Source: Yoonia sp035117555
Lineage (GTDB): Bacteria > Pseudomonadota > Alphaproteobacteria > Rhodobacterales > Rhodobacteraceae
Length of the DNA: 64,000 nt
Direction: 5' to 3'
NCBI RefSeq assembly: GCF_035117555.1
Contig: NZ_JAYKPK010000001.1
Coordinates: 372,001 to 436,000 of the forward strand
Made by a program: the position numbers and the translations under genes. Below are positions 63,611 through 64,000 of the stretch, one piece after another. The notes under the pieces are model-generated. The model saw only the letters and a program-made list of their open reading frames with translations, did not search any database and was not told the origin of the DNA. How positions within the stretch are numbered: the first letter of the stretch is position 1; the number at the start of each line of letters is the position of its first letter.

Positions 63611-64000
63611 ATGACCGACCATATCTCATCCGCTTATGACCGTGATCTGGAACAGATCACGACGCTGATCGTCAAGATGGGTGGTCTGGTCGAAGATGCG
63701 ATTTTGAAAGCGGCGCGGTCGCTGGCGGAACGCGATGTCGAACTGGCCGAAGAAGTCCGCAACGCTGATCAGGCCATCGATGATCTGGAAGAGCAGATCA
63801 ACGAAGAGGCTGCGCGTACGATTGCGCTGCGCGCGCCGGTGTCCAAGGATCTGCGCGCGATCCTGACCGTGCTGCGGCTGGCGGCATCACTGGAACGGAT
63901 CGGCGATTACGCCAAGAACATTGCGAAACGCACCTCTGTTCTGGTCGAGATGCAGCCGGTCAGCGGATCGGACACCGCCTTGCGCCGCATGGCGCGCGAG
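63611..64000 (+). CDS. phoU: Phosphate signalling protein PhoU, cut by window edge
   Basis: Negative regulator that links the Pst transporter to PhoR. The 130 visible codons begin MTDHISSAYDRDLEQITTLI and include the first PhoU helical repeat with KMGGLVEDAILKAA and the metal-binding SLERIGDYAKNIA at about 96-108. AGGAG lies before the ATG. No pstSCAB genes lie between phoR and phoU. Confidence 0.95.
   Translation, partial: MTDHISSAYDRDLEQITTLIVKMGGLVEDAILKAARSLAERDVELAEEVRNADQAIDDLEEQINEEAARTIALRAPVSKDLRAILTVLRLAASLERIGDYAKNIAKRTSVLVEMQPVSGSDTALRRMARE

Overview
This is a chromosomal window from an alphaproteobacterium, almost certainly a member of the Rhodobacteraceae (Rhodobacter/Roseobacter group). 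Supporting signs are the lptF-lptG-lptD-surA-pdxA-rsmA string, a nifR3(dusB)-ntrB-ntrC-ntrY-ntrX-trkA-trkH-hfq-hflX string, a fused ispDF, an iscR-suf operon with an IscR that lacks the usual cysteine triad, class II DAHP synthase, DUF6477/DUF6456 neighbours and TTAA-N7-TTAA (CtrA-type) boxes. The genus cannot be fixed from this sequence. Coding density is very high, many neighbouring genes overlap by ATGA or TGATG, and no stretch over 300 bases lacks a gene. I see no prophage, insertion sequence, CRISPR array or rRNA. The one clear compositional outlier is a gene inside the liv cluster.

Layout. 1-6935 (minus): outer-membrane/LPS biogenesis operon ending in pdxA and rsmA. 7062-8993 (plus): pepA-holC. 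9137-10451 (minus): marC, a membrane-anchored aspartic protease and a 30-residue lipoprotein not previously visible as a long ORF. 10520-12373 (minus): an ABC-F protein. 12511-12933 (plus): ndk with an elaborate hairpin region behind it. 13017-17495 (minus): TfoX C-terminal-domain protein, a 43-residue Gln/Pro-rich ORF, a DEAD-box helicase with a Lys-rich tail, an HD hydrolase, a small unknown protein and an alpha/beta hydrolase. 17661-25332 (plus): iscR-suf Fe-S assembly operon (iscR, cysteine desulfurase, sufB, a small beta-helix-like protein, sufC, sufD, two Yip1-type membrane proteins, sufS) followed by tRNA-Arg(CCG).

25578-27137 (minus): guaA. 27272-28822 (plus): a trimethylamine-methyltransferase-family protein without an in-frame amber codon. 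28868-30528: divergent DUF6477 and DUF6456 genes. 30630-31589 (plus): lipA. 31697-33673 (minus): two c-type cytochromes and hpt. 33800-34276 (plus): a COQ10/RatA-like protein overlapping cinA tail to tail. 34237-36319 (minus): ispDF-pgpA-cinA. 36504-48227 (plus): nitrogen-regulation, K+ uptake and hfq-hflX block. 48275-56443 (minus): livK-livG-livF-[AT-rich HEPN-like gene]-livH-livM and an Ntn-hydrolase acylase. 56577-57578 (minus): GlxA-type regulator. 57734-59104 (plus): class II DAHP synthase. 59105-59734 (minus): PAS_5 protein with a perfect CtrA-type box upstream. 59915-61965 (plus): yicC-gmk-gamma carbonic anhydrase. 61940-62350 (minus): unknown. 62499-64000 (plus): a soluble PhoR-like kinase and the start of phoU.

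Most worth a second look: the AT-rich HEPN-like gene inserted seamlessly between livF and livH; a dispersed intergenic repeat that supplies stop codons and even the last residues of PdxA; mutually exclusive hairpins after ndk; a TTAGAA-N3-TTCTAA operator overlapping the iscR -10 region with a second copy inside the next gene; the beta-helix protein and the Yip1 pair in the suf operon; NtrC and NtrX that both lack the GAFTGA loop; and two tiny ORFs (30 and 43 residues) with good start signals.
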